Positions 1-8,470 of a stretch of 64,000 nt of DNA are shown piece after piece. The stretch covers positions 1,984,001-2,048,000 of the forward strand of contig NZ_CP064787.1 in the NCBI RefSeq assembly GCF_017094505.1. The letters run 5' to 3'. A program made the position numbers and the translations under genes. Every line of letters begins with the position of its first letter. Within the stretch, counting starts at the first letter, position 1. The stretch comes from Halapricum desulfuricans (GTDB lineage Archaea > Halobacteriota > Halobacteria > Halobacteriales > Haloarculaceae). The notes beneath the pieces were generated by a model. The model was not told the origin of the DNA. It worked only from the letters and a program-made list of their open reading frames with translations, and did no database searches.

Positions 1-265
1 CGGTCGGCTCTGTCGCCATCGACGCGAGCACGTCGGCGTCGATCCGCGGCTGGTGGCGGTGTCCGACGAGCAGACAGGCAATGTTCGCGCCGATCAACGC
101 GACGATCACGACCAGCGGTCCGTCGAGGGCGAGCGCCGCGAGATATCCCAGGGGCAGGAGAATCGACCCCCAGAACGCCGCGGCCTCGACGGCGGTGACA
201 ACCTGTCCGAAGACGAGGGCAGGGAGGCGACCGAGTCGCTGGAGAGCGGGTTCGGGGCGGCTCAT
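1..265 (-). CDS. membrane protein, N-terminal part (runs off the window)
   Basis: An open frame starts at an ATG at position 265 and stays open to base 1, so about 88 residues are visible and the C-terminus is missing. After a short polar start (MSRPEPALQRLGRL) there are two hydrophobic stretches, around residues 18-45 and 48-65, followed by a polar segment with HRHQPRID. This looks like the beginning of a small haloarchaeal integral membrane protein. I do not recognise a family. It is transcribed away from the acidic gene at 369, leaving about 100 bp for two divergent promoters. Confidence 0.6.
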   Translation of the reverse strand, partial: MSRPEPALQRLGRLPALVFGQVVTAVEAAAFWGSILLPLGYLAALALDGPLVVIVALIGANIACLLVGHRHQPRIDADVLASMATEPT

Positions 266-368
266 ATCGGGAACCACGTCCGAGACCTGCCAAAAGCCAC
301 CGGAAGCTCAAACGAGCATTTGAGAGTCCAGCGAAATCCCTTTCTCTCCCGGCCGTGACCCATGCAGT

Positions 369-1727
369 ATGGGGCTGTTCGACGCGATCAAGTCGGTGCT
401 CGGGGCGCGTGGGAGCGACGAGTCCGACTCGGACTCGACGGCTGGAGAGGCGGCGGCCGATACCGCCGCCACCACGGACGCCGATACCGAACCGGCCCCG
501 GAAACGGAGTCTGAAAGAGCGAAGTCGACTGCGTCTGAAGCCCGAGAGACGGGTGAGTCCGATACGGAAACAGCCGAGCCGTCATCGAGTACTGCGAGTG
601 CTGACACGGACGAATCGGTCGGCGAGACGGGCGATTCCGCCGCCGATGTGACGGACACAGCCGGCGGTGACGCGACCGATACAGAGTCCGGGTTCGACCA
701 CCTGACGACCGAGTCGGTCGACGACGGCCCGGACATGGGCGACGACGCCGCCGAGTTCATCACGGAGGCCGAGACGGACGACGACGCGGCCGGGGCGGAC
801 CCCGACGAGGCCGAGACGATCCCGGACGAGGACCCTCGCGCCGAGTTCGTCGAGGCGGCGACCGAACTGGCCGACTTCTGGGGCGAATACGAGCTGGACT
901 TCTCGCTCGCGTCGCTCGCTCGGCTGGACGATCTCGTCGCCGAGCAGTGGGACGCCGAGCGGTTCGAGGACGTCGAGTTCGGGGCCGACGGCTACGACGC
1001 GAGAGTCTACACCGAGACGGCGACCCAGCTCGGCAGCTACTTCGGCGAGGTGCTGGTCCGCCGTCACGACGCCGTCTGGCAACAGGAGACTGGCACCGGA
1101 TGGACGGTCAGCGTCCCGTCCGGGCCGGACAGCGAGGCCGCCGGGGCGACGGTGACTGTCTTCGAGGTCGCCGAGGACTGTCTGACAGGCAATTCGACGT
1201 TTACCGGCATGCACGACGCGCTTGCCGACCGGCTCAACCTCTCCGGGCGGGCCGGCGACGGCGACACGCCCGTCGACCTCGACCGCGCCGACATCGAGAC
1301 CGTCGCGTCCGACGCCGAGATCGAAGACGCCGCCCGGCGCCTGCAGGCGGGAGCCGAAGACCTCGCCGAGCGCTGGCCCGAGTACGACCTGGACTTTTCG
1401 GTCGAATCGCTCGATCGCCTCGAGGAGCTGCTCGAATCGGAACTCGACCGCGACCGCTTCGAAAACGTCGAACTGGGCGACGACTCCGATCAGGAGTCGA
1501 TGTTGCTGACCGCTCACGTCGTCGGCGTCGCCGGGTATCTCGCGGAGGTGTTGCGCCGCCGGCGCGACGCCGACTGGGCCGAGCAGGGCCGGATGGTGCT
1601 GGTCGTCGAACACGACGACTCTCGAACCCGAATCGATCCGATCGAAGTCGCGATCGCCGCCGTCCGCGGGAACAGTTCGCTCACCGCCGCCGTGCCGGCG
1701 GTCGGCCGCGACGACGGACTCGTGTGA
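369..1727 (+). CDS. acidic protein with two tandem copies of an unknown domain
   Basis: The 452-residue protein begins MGLFDAIKSVLG, continues with about 140 residues of Asp/Glu/Ser/Thr/Ala-rich linker, then has two related halves. Both halves share the pattern of a helix ending in AxELADFW/AEDLAERW, the phrase EYxLDFSxxSLxRLxxL, a D-RFE(D/N)VE stretch, a GSYFGEVLVRRHDAVW / GYLAEVLRRRRDADW helix and a terminal GNSxxT motif. The halves cover roughly residues 155-290 and 315-445. This is an internal duplication. The DFSxxSLxRLD phrase recurs in uncharacterised haloarchaeal proteins, but I cannot name a function. No signal peptide or membrane segment is visible, so it is probably cytosolic. Confidence 0.75.
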   Translation: MGLFDAIKSVLGARGSDESDSDSTAGEAAADTAATTDADTEPAPETESERAKSTASEARETGESDTETAEPSSSTASADTDESVGETGDSAADVTDTAGGDATDTESGFDHLTTESVDDGPDMGDDAAEFITEAETDDDAAGADPDEAETIPDEDPRAEFVEAATELADFWGEYELDFSLASLARLDDLVAEQWDAERFEDVEFGADGYDARVYTETATQLGSYFGEVLVRRHDAVWQQETGTGWTVSVPSGPDSEAAGATVTVFEVAEDCLTGNSTFTGMHDALADRLNLSGRAGDGDTPVDLDRADIETVASDAEIEDAARRLQAGAEDLAERWPEYDLDFSVESLDRLEELLESELDRDRFENVELGDDSDQESMLLTAHVVGVAGYLAEVLRRRRDADWAEQGRMVLVVEHDDSRTRIDPIEVAIAAVRGNSSLTAAVPAVGRDDGLV

Positions 1728-1802
1728 CGCCGACGACCGGTCTGGGTCGTGTGCCGCGTGATGACGTAATATCCTTGTGACAGCCGGTCGTTTTCCCGGG
1801 GT

Positions 1803-2966
1803 ATGCTCGCCGTCCGCCGCGTTCCGGAATCCGATTTCGATCGCTACCGACAGCTCATCCAGTACGCGTTCCACCCGGAAGACGGGCCCCAGTCGGAACT
1901 GACCGCTCCCGAACGGATCGCGGATCGGTACGGCCTCTACGAGGACGACCGGCTCGTCGCGACGGGCGCGCTGTACGAACTTGAGGCGCGACTTCGCGGG
2001 TCGTGGACGACGGTCGGCGGGATCGCCGCCGTCTCCTCGCCGCCGGAACACCGCCGGTCGGGCAACGTCGAACGCTTGCTCGACGGACTGCTCGCGAAAG
2101 CGCGCGATCGCGGGCTCGGGCTGGCCGCGCTGTGGCCGTTCGAACACGCCTTCTATCGCCAGTTCGGCTGGGCGATCGCCAGCCGGTATACGACCTACGA
2201 ACTCCCGCCCGAACAGCTTGCGGCCGCGGGGACGACCGAACGCGGCACCTTCGAGCGCGTCGGACCCGACGACTGGGAGCGCCTCGAAGCAGTCCAGCGC
2301 GCCCACGGTGCGGGCACGACGCTGTCAATCCGGCGGAGCGAACAGTGGTGGCGCAATCGCACGTTCGGCGACGACCCGCCCTGGGCCTACGCCTGGCTCG
2401 ACGGCGGTGAGCCTCGCGGGTACGTCACCTACACCTTCGAAACGGCGGGCGAGGAGGACGTGCTCCGCACTGAGGATTTCTCGGCGGCCGACCGCGAGGC
2501 GCGCCGCCACCTGCTCGGGTTGCTCGGCACGCACGACTCGCAGGTCGGGACAGTCGAGTTCACCCTTGCCGAGGAAGCCGCGCTGCTCGATGCGGTCTCG
2601 GATCCCGAAGCCGTCTCCTGTTCGATGCACGCCGGGCCGATGATCCGGGTGACGGATCCGGAACTCGCGCTTGAGTCGTGTCCCTATCCCGGCGACGTCG
2701 ACGCACGCGTCGCGTTGGAGGTCACGGACCCGATCGGTGACGACCGGCGACTCGGACTCACCGTCGAAGACGGCGCTGGCGTGTGCGCGCCGACGGAGGC
2801 CGACCCGGACGCGACCCTCGACGTGGGGACGCTCGCACAGCTGCTCGTCGGCTACCGGGCGGTCGAAGACGTTCGCGGGCGGGGGCTGGACTGCGACGAG
2901 GAGACGGCAGCGACACTCGAGGCGCTGTTTCCGCGAGAAAACGTGCAGTTGCGGGAGTTCTTCTAG
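1803..2966 (+). CDS. Eis-like GNAT acetyltransferase with SCP2-type C-terminus
   Basis: The protein has 387 residues, the size of the Eis family (about 400). An N-terminal GNAT fold covers residues 1-130, with an acceptor-side strand VGGIAAVSSPPEHRRSGN carrying the acetyl-CoA loop (R/Q-x-x-G-x type, here HRRSGN). A second GNAT-like half follows, and the C-terminal segment around 290-385 (DPIGDDRRLGLTVEDG ... LDVGTLAQLLVGYR) resembles the sterol-carrier-like domain of Eis proteins. Family members N-acetylate amines. The substrate here cannot be told. The gene converges with the aldolase, the two stop codons being only a few bases apart. Confidence 0.8.
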   Translation: MLAVRRVPESDFDRYRQLIQYAFHPEDGPQSELTAPERIADRYGLYEDDRLVATGALYELEARLRGSWTTVGGIAAVSSPPEHRRSGNVERLLDGLLAKARDRGLGLAALWPFEHAFYRQFGWAIASRYTTYELPPEQLAAAGTTERGTFERVGPDDWERLEAVQRAHGAGTTLSIRRSEQWWRNRTFGDDPPWAYAWLDGGEPRGYVTYTFETAGEEDVLRTEDFSAADREARRHLLGLLGTHDSQVGTVEFTLAEEAALLDAVSDPEAVSCSMHAGPMIRVTDPELALESCPYPGDVDARVALEVTDPIGDDRRLGLTVEDGAGVCAPTEADPDATLDVGTLAQLLVGYRAVEDVRGRGLDCDEETAATLEALFPRENVQLREFF

Positions 2967-2970
2967 GCCC

Positions 2971-3966
2971 CTACTTCGGGAACATCGAGTTGCCGGCAGA
3001 GCCCGACAGTTCCGCGAGGCCGGCGTGGACCTCTTCGATGCGCTCGCGGACGAGTCGGCCGCCGACGCGCGGGTCGAAGTGGTCCTTGTTGGGCGACCAA
3101 TCGACGTCGTTGTAGAAGCTATCGCGCTGGTCCTCGACGCCCTCTGGCGGGATGATCTCGTCTTTGTGGTCGAGGTAGTGGTCGAACAGCGTCCGCGTGT
3201 ACTCGTACTGGTAGCGGGTGTCCTTGTTCATCTTGCAGATGCCCCGCCCCATCATGTCCTCGACCTGAGCCGGCTGGAGACCCGATGTACCGTGGAGCAC
3301 GAGCGGGATCTCCAGGCCGTGATCGGCCAGCGTCTCGCTGATCTCGCTGGCGAGGTCCGGGCGCAGTTCCAGATCCTTGCCCTTGGCGACGCCGTGCTGG
3401 GTGCCGACCGAGATCGCGAGCAGGTCCGCGCCGGTGCGCTCAACGAACTCGACGGCGTCCTCGGGATCCGTGTAGAAGGCCTCTTCGGCGACAATCTCGT
3501 CTTCGACGCCCTTGATCTGGCCGAGTTCCGCCTCGACGAGGATGTCGGCGTCTTTCTCTTCGATCATGTCGACGACCTTCTTTGACTGACGGATGTTCTC
3601 CTCGAAGTCCTCGTGGGAGGCGTCGATCATGATCGAGGAGGGGATGTCGCTCTCGACCTGCATCTCGATGAAGTCCATGTCCGTCTGGTGGTCCATGTTG
3701 AGGAACACACCGATGTCGTACTGCTCGGCCATGGTCTCGATGTAGTTGCCCATCGCCCGCAGTCCGGCCTCGGCGTCGCCGTTGCCGGCGAACCGACACG
3801 CGCCGGCGCTCAACTGAATGAGCAGGTCCGAATCGACAGAAGCGGCCCCGTCCATGAGCCCCATTGCCACGTCCGGTTCGGCGACGTTGCTCGCCACCAG
3901 TCCGAAGTCTTCCTCCAGCGCCGTGTCGTACACCTGACTGAGTTCATTACCGCCGTAGAACGGCAT
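2971..3966 (-). CDS. fba: class II fructose-bisphosphate aldolase
   Basis: This zinc-dependent aldolase cleaves fructose 1,6-bisphosphate to dihydroxyacetone phosphate and glyceraldehyde 3-phosphate, and works in reverse in gluconeogenesis. The 331 residues contain the class II signatures: the catalytic Asp in NMDHQ (D92, with H93 as first zinc ligand), the EAELGQIKG segment (about 145-153), the GTQHG histidine (H191) and the LHGTSG histidine (H225) with the phosphate-binding Ser/Gly. Class II aldolase is known from many haloarchaea, alongside or instead of class I enzymes. Its partner triosephosphate isomerase lies at 61886-62533 in the same window. An AT-rich patch upstream of 3966 (gagtaaatactg on the coding strand) probably holds the promoter. 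Confidence 0.93.
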   Translation of the reverse strand: MPFYGGNELSQVYDTALEEDFGLVASNVAEPDVAMGLMDGAASVDSDLLIQLSAGACRFAGNGDAEAGLRAMGNYIETMAEQYDIGVFLNMDHQTDMDFIEMQVESDIPSSIMIDASHEDFEENIRQSKKVVDMIEEKDADILVEAELGQIKGVEDEIVAEEAFYTDPEDAVEFVERTGADLLAISVGTQHGVAKGKDLELRPDLASEISETLADHGLEIPLVLHGTSGLQPAQVEDMMGRGICKMNKDTRYQYEYTRTLFDHYLDHKDEIIPPEGVEDQRDSFYNDVDWSPNKDHFDPRVGGRLVRERIEEVHAGLAELSGSAGNSMFPK

Positions 3967-4029
3967 TCGTTGTCACCGGTTCAGTATTTACTCGCCGCCG
4001 TAATAATTGATGCGGAATCGGGATCGCGG

Positions 4030-4998
4030 TCACTCCCCGTTCGCAATTTTCGTGTGCGCGCCGATGAGCGCACCGCCGAGGTCGAGGTTTTCGAGGTGAG
4101 TGTCCCGGTCGATGATCGAATCGCGGAGTTCACAGCCGCTGATCGTCGTGTTCCGGAAGACGATCGAGCGTTCGAGCGTCGAATCAGTGACTGTCGCGCC
4201 CTCGGCGACGTGGACGTTCCCGCCGATTTCGGCGCTTTCGACCGTCGCGCTGTCGGCGATCCGGCTCTCGCCGTCGAGTTCCCAGGCGACGGCTTCGAGG
4301 TAACTTTCGGGCGTCCCGATGTCGAACCACGCGCCCTCGAAGGGATACGCGTGGACCTCGCTGTTCTCGACGAGCCACTGGACGAACCAGCCGGGTTCGT
4401 CGGGGTTGTTGTCGCCGTCGAGGTACGCCTCGAAGCGGATGTCCTCGGCCGGGAACGCATAGCAGGCGATCGAGACGAGCGTGCTCGCCGGGTCGGCGGG
4501 TTTCTCTTCGAAGGAGACGACGCGGTCGCCGTCGAGCTCGACGACGCCGTACTCGGTGGCTTTCTCGAGGCTCCCGACGTCGTAGGCGGCGATCGTCGTC
4601 GATCCGTGGGTCTGAAAGCGGTCGATGAACGCCCCCATATCGAAGCTGATGAGGTTGTCCCCGGCGACGACGAGCAGGTCCTCGCCGTCGATGCCCTCGC
4701 GTTCGACCAGCTGTGCGAGCGCGCCGACGACGCCGAACTTCTCGTCTTCTTCGGTCGTCTCCTCGATCGACAGCCGTGGCTTGTCGAACCCGGATTCGGA
4801 CAGGTGTTCGCGGAAGTCCGCGGCGAAGCGCTCGTTCGTCGAGACGTAGACGTCTTCGATCCGGTCGTCCGCCTCGAGGTCCGAGAGTACGCGATCGACG
4901 ACGGTCGTCTCGCCGATCGGGAGGAACATCTTCGGGCGGTTCTTGGTGATCGGCCACAGTCGCGTCGCGTATCCGCCCGCGAGGACGACAGCGTGCAT
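4030..4998 (-). CDS. sugar-1-phosphate nucleotidyltransferase with left-handed beta-helix tail
   Basis: The start at 4998 gives MHAVVLAGGYATRLWPITKN, the classical nucleotide-binding loop (LAGGxxTRLxPxT) of the RmlA/ManC/GlmU family. The catalytic domain spans about residues 1-225 and includes the metal-binding VVAGDNLI and the GAWFDIGTPESYLEA motif. The last 80 residues (SATVESAEIGGNVHVAEGATVTDSTL...) are hexapeptide repeats forming a left-handed beta-helix. Such enzymes make NDP-sugars for S-layer glycan or exopolysaccharide. Glucose- or mannose-type specificity cannot be decided. An upstream in-frame start would add 11 residues before the conserved loop and is less likely. It is divergent from the regulator at 5060. 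Confidence 0.85.
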   Translation of the reverse strand: MHAVVLAGGYATRLWPITKNRPKMFLPIGETTVVDRVLSDLEADDRIEDVYVSTNERFAADFREHLSESGFDKPRLSIEETTEEDEKFGVVGALAQLVEREGIDGEDLLVVAGDNLISFDMGAFIDRFQTHGSTTIAAYDVGSLEKATEYGVVELDGDRVVSFEEKPADPASTLVSIACYAFPAEDIRFEAYLDGDNNPDEPGWFVQWLVENSEVHAYPFEGAWFDIGTPESYLEAVAWELDGESRIADSATVESAEIGGNVHVAEGATVTDSTLERSIVFRNTTISGCELRDSIIDRDTHLENLDLGGALIGAHTKIANGE

Positions 4999-5059
4999 AC
5001 CCGCTCTGTCCACCGGGAAGATGTAAGTCATTTATGCTCGTCTGCGACCAAGAGCAGAT

Positions 5060-5350
5060 ATGCGCGAGGCGAACCGGACGACGCGACAGCGGATCGCCGA
5101 CAGGCTGCGCGAGGAGGCGATGGCGGCCGGCGAGATCGCAACCGAGTTCGACGTGCAGACGAGCGTCGCACTGGATCACGTCGAGCACGTCGCCAAGTCG
5201 CTCGAGGAGAGCGACGAGCAACTGCTGGTCGCACCGCCGACCTGTCGGGAGTGTGGCTTCGAGGCGTTCGACGACCTGATTAACCGCCCGAGTCGCTGTC
5301 CGGAGTGCAAAAGCGAGTCCATCAGCGAGCCGGCGTTCACGATCGAGTGA
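5060..5350 (+). CDS. small transcription regulator: HTH plus zinc ribbon
   Basis: The 96-residue protein has an N-terminal winged-helix-like half (TTRQRIADRLREEAMAAGEIATEFDVQTSVALDHVEHVAKSL). Its C-terminal zinc ribbon has CREC around residue 62 and CPEC around residue 79 (Cys-x2-Cys ... Cys-x2-Cys). This two-part arrangement is common in archaeal regulators such as the predicted HTH/zinc-ribbon family. It sits 61 bp from, and divergent to, the sugar nucleotidyltransferase, which it might control (inference). Confidence 0.8.
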   Translation: MREANRTTRQRIADRLREEAMAAGEIATEFDVQTSVALDHVEHVAKSLEESDEQLLVAPPTCRECGFEAFDDLINRPSRCPECKSESISEPAFTIE

Positions 5351-5434
5351 GTCGGATCGAACGCCGAGGCGTTCGTCCGGTGTGCCGAGCGAACGCGACA
5401 CAACCTTCAGGGAGCGTCGGGTCGAACGAGGCCC

Positions 5435-6484
5435 ATGACGTGGCTCATCTACGGCGCGTATGGCTACACCGGGGAGCTGATCGCCCGCGAGGCCGTCGAT
5501 CGCGGTCTCGACCCGATCCTCGCCGGCCGGTCCCGGGAGAGCGTCGACGCACTCGCCGCGGAACTCGGCTGTGAGGGGCGCGCGTTCGAGCTGTCGGGAC
5601 CGGCACTGGCACAGCAACTTGACGACGTGGATCTCGTGCTCAACTGCGCCGGCCCGTTCGTCGACACCCATGAACCGCTGGTGGCGGCCTGTCTCGACAG
5701 CGACACCCACTATCTCGACATCACGGGCGAGATCGAGGTCTTCGAGTCGATCCGGGAGTTCGACGACCGCGCTCGGCGGGCGGGGCTCACGCTCCTCCCG
5801 GGCGCCGGGTTCGACGTCGTTCCCTCGGACTGTCTGGCCGCTCACCTCGCAGAGCGACTCCCCGGAGCCGAGTCGCTTTCGATCGGCTATCAGCCCGCGG
5901 GCGGGTTCTCCCGGGGGACGCTGAAGACGGCGATCGCCGGCCTCGGTGAGCCCGGGCTCGTCCGCCGGGACGGGCGTCTCGAAGCCGTTCCGGTCGGCCA
6001 CGAGACCCGCGAGATCGACTTCGGGGAGGGGCCGGTCCCGGCGACGACAGTCCCGCTCGGCGACGTCTCGACTGCCTATCACACGACGGGGATCCCGGAC
6101 ATCGACTGTTACCTCGCGGTCCCGCCGGTCGCGGCGCGCTTGCTCCGCTATCAGCGGTATCTCTCGCCCCTTCTCGCGCTCGATCCGGTCCAGCGACTAC
6201 TCGAGAGCATCGTCGATCGGCTGGTCGACGGTCCCGATGCCGAGACTCGCGCCGAGACGACGGCGACGCTGTGGGGCGAAGTCAGCGACGGCGACGCGGC
6301 GCGCGTGTCGCGGCTGCGCACGCCGAACGTCTACCGGACGACGACACTCGCCGCGCTCGAGGTCGTCGAGCGCACCCTCGCGGGCGACGCGCCGGCCGGA
6401 TACCAGACGCCGGCGAGCGCCTTTGGATCGGACCTGATCCTCTCGATCGAGGGCGTCGAACGGATCGACGAGTGGCACCGTTGA
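5435..6484 (+). CDS. saccharopine-dehydrogenase-like NAD(P)-binding oxidoreductase
   Basis: The 349-residue protein opens with a Rossmann motif (WLIYGAYGYTGELIAREAVDRG), continues with LAGRSRESVDALAAELG and the conserved LVLNCAGPF and YLDITGE phrases. These are typical of the trans-acting enoyl reductase / saccharopine dehydrogenase-like family (YNL247-type). Members reduce or oxidise diverse carbonyl or enoyl substrates. The substrate is unknown here. It is monocistronic as far as can be seen and is followed by a decayed IS200/IS605-like hairpin. Confidence 0.8.
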   Translation: MTWLIYGAYGYTGELIAREAVDRGLDPILAGRSRESVDALAAELGCEGRAFELSGPALAQQLDDVDLVLNCAGPFVDTHEPLVAACLDSDTHYLDITGEIEVFESIREFDDRARRAGLTLLPGAGFDVVPSDCLAAHLAERLPGAESLSIGYQPAGGFSRGTLKTAIAGLGEPGLVRRDGRLEAVPVGHETREIDFGEGPVPATTVPLGDVSTAYHTTGIPDIDCYLAVPPVAARLLRYQRYLSPLLALDPVQRLLESIVDRLVDGPDAETRAETTATLWGEVSDGDAARVSRLRTPNVYRTTTLAALEVVERTLAGDAPAGYQTPASAFGSDLILSIEGVERIDEWHR

Positions 6485-6490
6485 CGTCCT

Positions 6491-6511
6491 CCACGCGACT
6501 GAAGTCGTGGG
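6491..6511 (-). mobile_element. IS200/IS605-type end hairpin, solitary remnant
   Basis: A short imperfect hairpin (ccacgcgact-gaagtcgtggg on the plus strand) followed by a run into gatttc. It matches, in inverted orientation, the hairpin at 18985-19004. Such cccacgactt-cagtcgtggg hairpins mark the ends of IS200/IS605/IS1341 elements in haloarchaea. No transposase or TnpB frame remains near it, so it is a relic lying between the stop codon at 6484 and the converging gene at 6527. It may now serve as a bidirectional terminator. Confidence 0.5.
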
Positions 6512-6526
6512 ATTTCTGTAACCAGG

Positions 6527-7060
6527 TCACGCCCCGAACTCGGACTCGGTGACGCGGACGACGAGCGTCTCCTCGACGTCCCGCAGGTCGTACTCGGGCA
6601 GGTCGGGTCCCGTTCGCGTGACGAACATCGGCTCGACCAGTCGCGGCGGACGGTCCTGACCGGCGTTCCCGTCCGTGTCGGGTTCGTCCTCGGACTCTGA
6701 CTGGTCGTCGAGCGCGTCCGTCTCGGGCTCGACGACGCCGTAGATCTTCAGGTAGCGGTCGGTCTCCTCGGGCGCGAGTTCGTCGTCGCGGACGGCGGTC
6801 GCCGCGTCCCGGGAGAGCCACTCCGACTCGGAGACGCTGGGCTCGAACACGAGGACGTCCTCGACGAAGCGGACGAGATACCAGTTGAGGTCGTTCAACA
6901 GCGCGACCGCCGCGCCGAGGCTGACGGTTTCGAGCGCGACGGAGTTGTCGTACGGTTCCCGGAGGTCGTAGGTCGCCAGCGCGTTGCGGGAGGTCTCGTG
7001 GCTGAGCAGTTCGTATTCGAGGTTGACGTCCTCCGCGCCGAGCAGGCAGACCCGCGTCAT
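6527..7060 (-). CDS. conserved haloarchaeal protein of unknown function
   Basis: 177 residues starting MTRVCLLGAEDVNLEYELLSHETSRNALATYDLREPYDNSV. The middle has an LNDLNWYLVRFVEDVLVFEPSVSESEWLSRDAA stretch, and an acidic low-complexity insert follows (SESEDEPDTDGNAG). The C-terminus returns to ordered strand-rich sequence (DVEETLVVRVTESEFGA). No catalytic motif, signal peptide or membrane segment is visible. It lies downstream of thiI in the same direction with about 60 bp between them, so the two could be co-transcribed. No function is claimed. Confidence 0.7.
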   Translation of the reverse strand: MTRVCLLGAEDVNLEYELLSHETSRNALATYDLREPYDNSVALETVSLGAAVALLNDLNWYLVRFVEDVLVFEPSVSESEWLSRDAATAVRDDELAPEETDRYLKIYGVVEPETDALDDQSESEDEPDTDGNAGQDRPPRLVEPMFVTRTGPDLPEYDLRDVEETLVVRVTESEFGA

Positions 7061-7122
7061 CGTTTCGATCCAGGCCGGCCTGCGGGAAAGCGATTTCGCT
7101 CGTCAGGGAGCCGACGCGCGTG

Positions 7123-8313
7123 TTATCCCCGATCGACGATCGTCCGCTCGTCGGCGATCGACCGCGCCCGCTCGAAGAGATCGTCGGGTTCGGCCGCCTC
7201 GACGGCCTCGACGGTCGCGTTCGTCTCGGGGTGATCGGGCGCGACTCGGTTGCACCCGGCCGGGACCGAAGTGTCCTCATAGGTGCCCAGTTTCCGCGCC
7301 CGCTCCAGGATGGCGGTCTTGTCGGTCGTCACCAGCGGCCGGTGGACCGGCAGGTCGGTCGCGGCGTCGGTGACGGCGAGGTTCGCGGTCGTCTGGCTGG
7401 ACTTCTGGCCGATCGACTCGCCGGTGACGATCCCGACGGCGTCGCGGTCGTCGGCCACCCGCTCGGCGACCGCGAGCATCGCCCGGCGAAGCGAGAGCAT
7501 CCGCGTCGCCTCGACTGTCGCCATTAGATCGGCGATCAGGTCCGCCGCCGGAGCCACCCGGAGTCGCATGTCGTACTGCGGGGCGAATTCGGCTAGCCGG
7601 TCCGCGGTCGCGACGGCCCGCGCCCGATGGTCCGCACCGCCGAACGCCCCGAGATCGACGTACAGGGGGACGATCGGGCTGCCGCGGCGCATCGCCTCCC
7701 AGGCCGCGACCGGCGAGTCGTGGCCGCCGCTGACCAGCGCGACCAGCGGGCGCTGACTCCCCAGCGGCAGTCCGCCCGGCCCGTCACGTTTCTCGAGGAA
7801 GACGAACGCCTTCTCGGGGCGACACTCGACGAAGACGGTGAAGTCGGGATCGTCGAGGTCGACGACCGCCTCTTCGCCCAACGACTCGATAGCCTCGCCG
7901 ACGGCCGCGCCCCCCTCCTGTTCGAGATCGGTACTGGAAAACGGGTGAGCGTCGGCGGGGCCCGCTCGCCGGGCGCGGACCGCGAACGCCCCGCCGTCGT
8001 ACTCTCGCTTGGTCGCCCGCTTCATCGCCGTGAGGATCGCATCCAGTTCGGGCTCGACCCGGACCGCCGGACTCGCCGAGACGACGCCGAAGGCGTCGGC
8101 CGCCGCCTCGGTGGCGTCTTCGATACGCTCGGGTTCGGTTTCGACGTAGAGCCGGTTGCGCTCGGTGCGGACCGTCCCGGGGATCGATCGATCCTCGAGC
8201 AGGGCGGTGAGATGGCCCTGGAGCTGGCGCTCCATCTTGATGCGGACCTGATCGCTCTTGACGCCGAGTTCACCGTGGCGAACGAGGACGGTCCCGGCAT
8301 CCGGCGGGTGCAT
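7123..8313 (-). CDS. thiI: tRNA 4-thiouridine synthase ThiI
   Basis: ThiI activates U8 of tRNA with ATP for sulfur transfer; homologues can also serve thiamine synthesis. The start at 8313 gives MHPPDAGTVLVRHGELGVKS, the conserved ThiI beginning, and discards 23 residues of non-conserved upstream frame. A ferredoxin-like plus THUMP region spans about residues 20-165. The PP-loop VALVSGGHDSPVA follows at about 190, and the GESIGQKSSQT motif comes later. There is no C-terminal rhodanese domain, as usual for archaeal ThiI. The protein ends at about 396 residues. Confidence 0.92.
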   Translation of the reverse strand: MHPPDAGTVLVRHGELGVKSDQVRIKMERQLQGHLTALLEDRSIPGTVRTERNRLYVETEPERIEDATEAAADAFGVVSASPAVRVEPELDAILTAMKRATKREYDGGAFAVRARRAGPADAHPFSSTDLEQEGGAAVGEAIESLGEEAVVDLDDPDFTVFVECRPEKAFVFLEKRDGPGGLPLGSQRPLVALVSGGHDSPVAAWEAMRRGSPIVPLYVDLGAFGGADHRARAVATADRLAEFAPQYDMRLRVAPAADLIADLMATVEATRMLSLRRAMLAVAERVADDRDAVGIVTGESIGQKSSQTTANLAVTDAATDLPVHRPLVTTDKTAILERARKLGTYEDTSVPAGCNRVAPDHPETNATVEAVEAAEPDDLFERARSIADERTIVDRG

Positions 8314-8390
8314 ACCCGCGGCTATTCCACTGGGGGATAAACAGCCTTCGACATCGCCCCGAACGCAGGCCGGAGCAGGCACACAGAGCC

Positions 8391-8470
8391 ATACTGGTGG
8401 CTATACCATGTCGAAACGACCTGGCACGCCGGCGTGCCGGATATCTTTCCGAACGTATAGCCACCAGTAT
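8391..8470. repeat. 80-bp palindromic intergenic element, copy 1
   Basis: The two ends are perfect 16-bp inverted repeats (ATACTGGTGGCTATAC at 8391 and its complement ending at 8470). The interior is GC-rich and itself contains the dyad gcacgccggcgtgc. The right end overlaps the stop codon of the S-adenosylmethionine synthetase gene, so its mRNA would end TGA followed by the stem. Related copies lie at 22211-22290 and 58715-58793. It resembles a MITE or a dispersed terminator-like repeat. There is no coding capacity. Confidence 0.8.

Noticed and set aside
5060-5075. Copy of gaaccggac in the chromosome, outside the provirus
   Set aside because: It lies within the coding start of the regulator at 5060 and lacks the agaac extension and the inverted left arm, so it is a chance match. 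It shows that nine bases alone are not diagnostic.
3613-5283. 556-codon plus-strand frame over the aldolase and nucleotidyltransferase genes
   Set aside because: Covers two minus-strand genes with complete family motifs. The translation has no recognisable domain.
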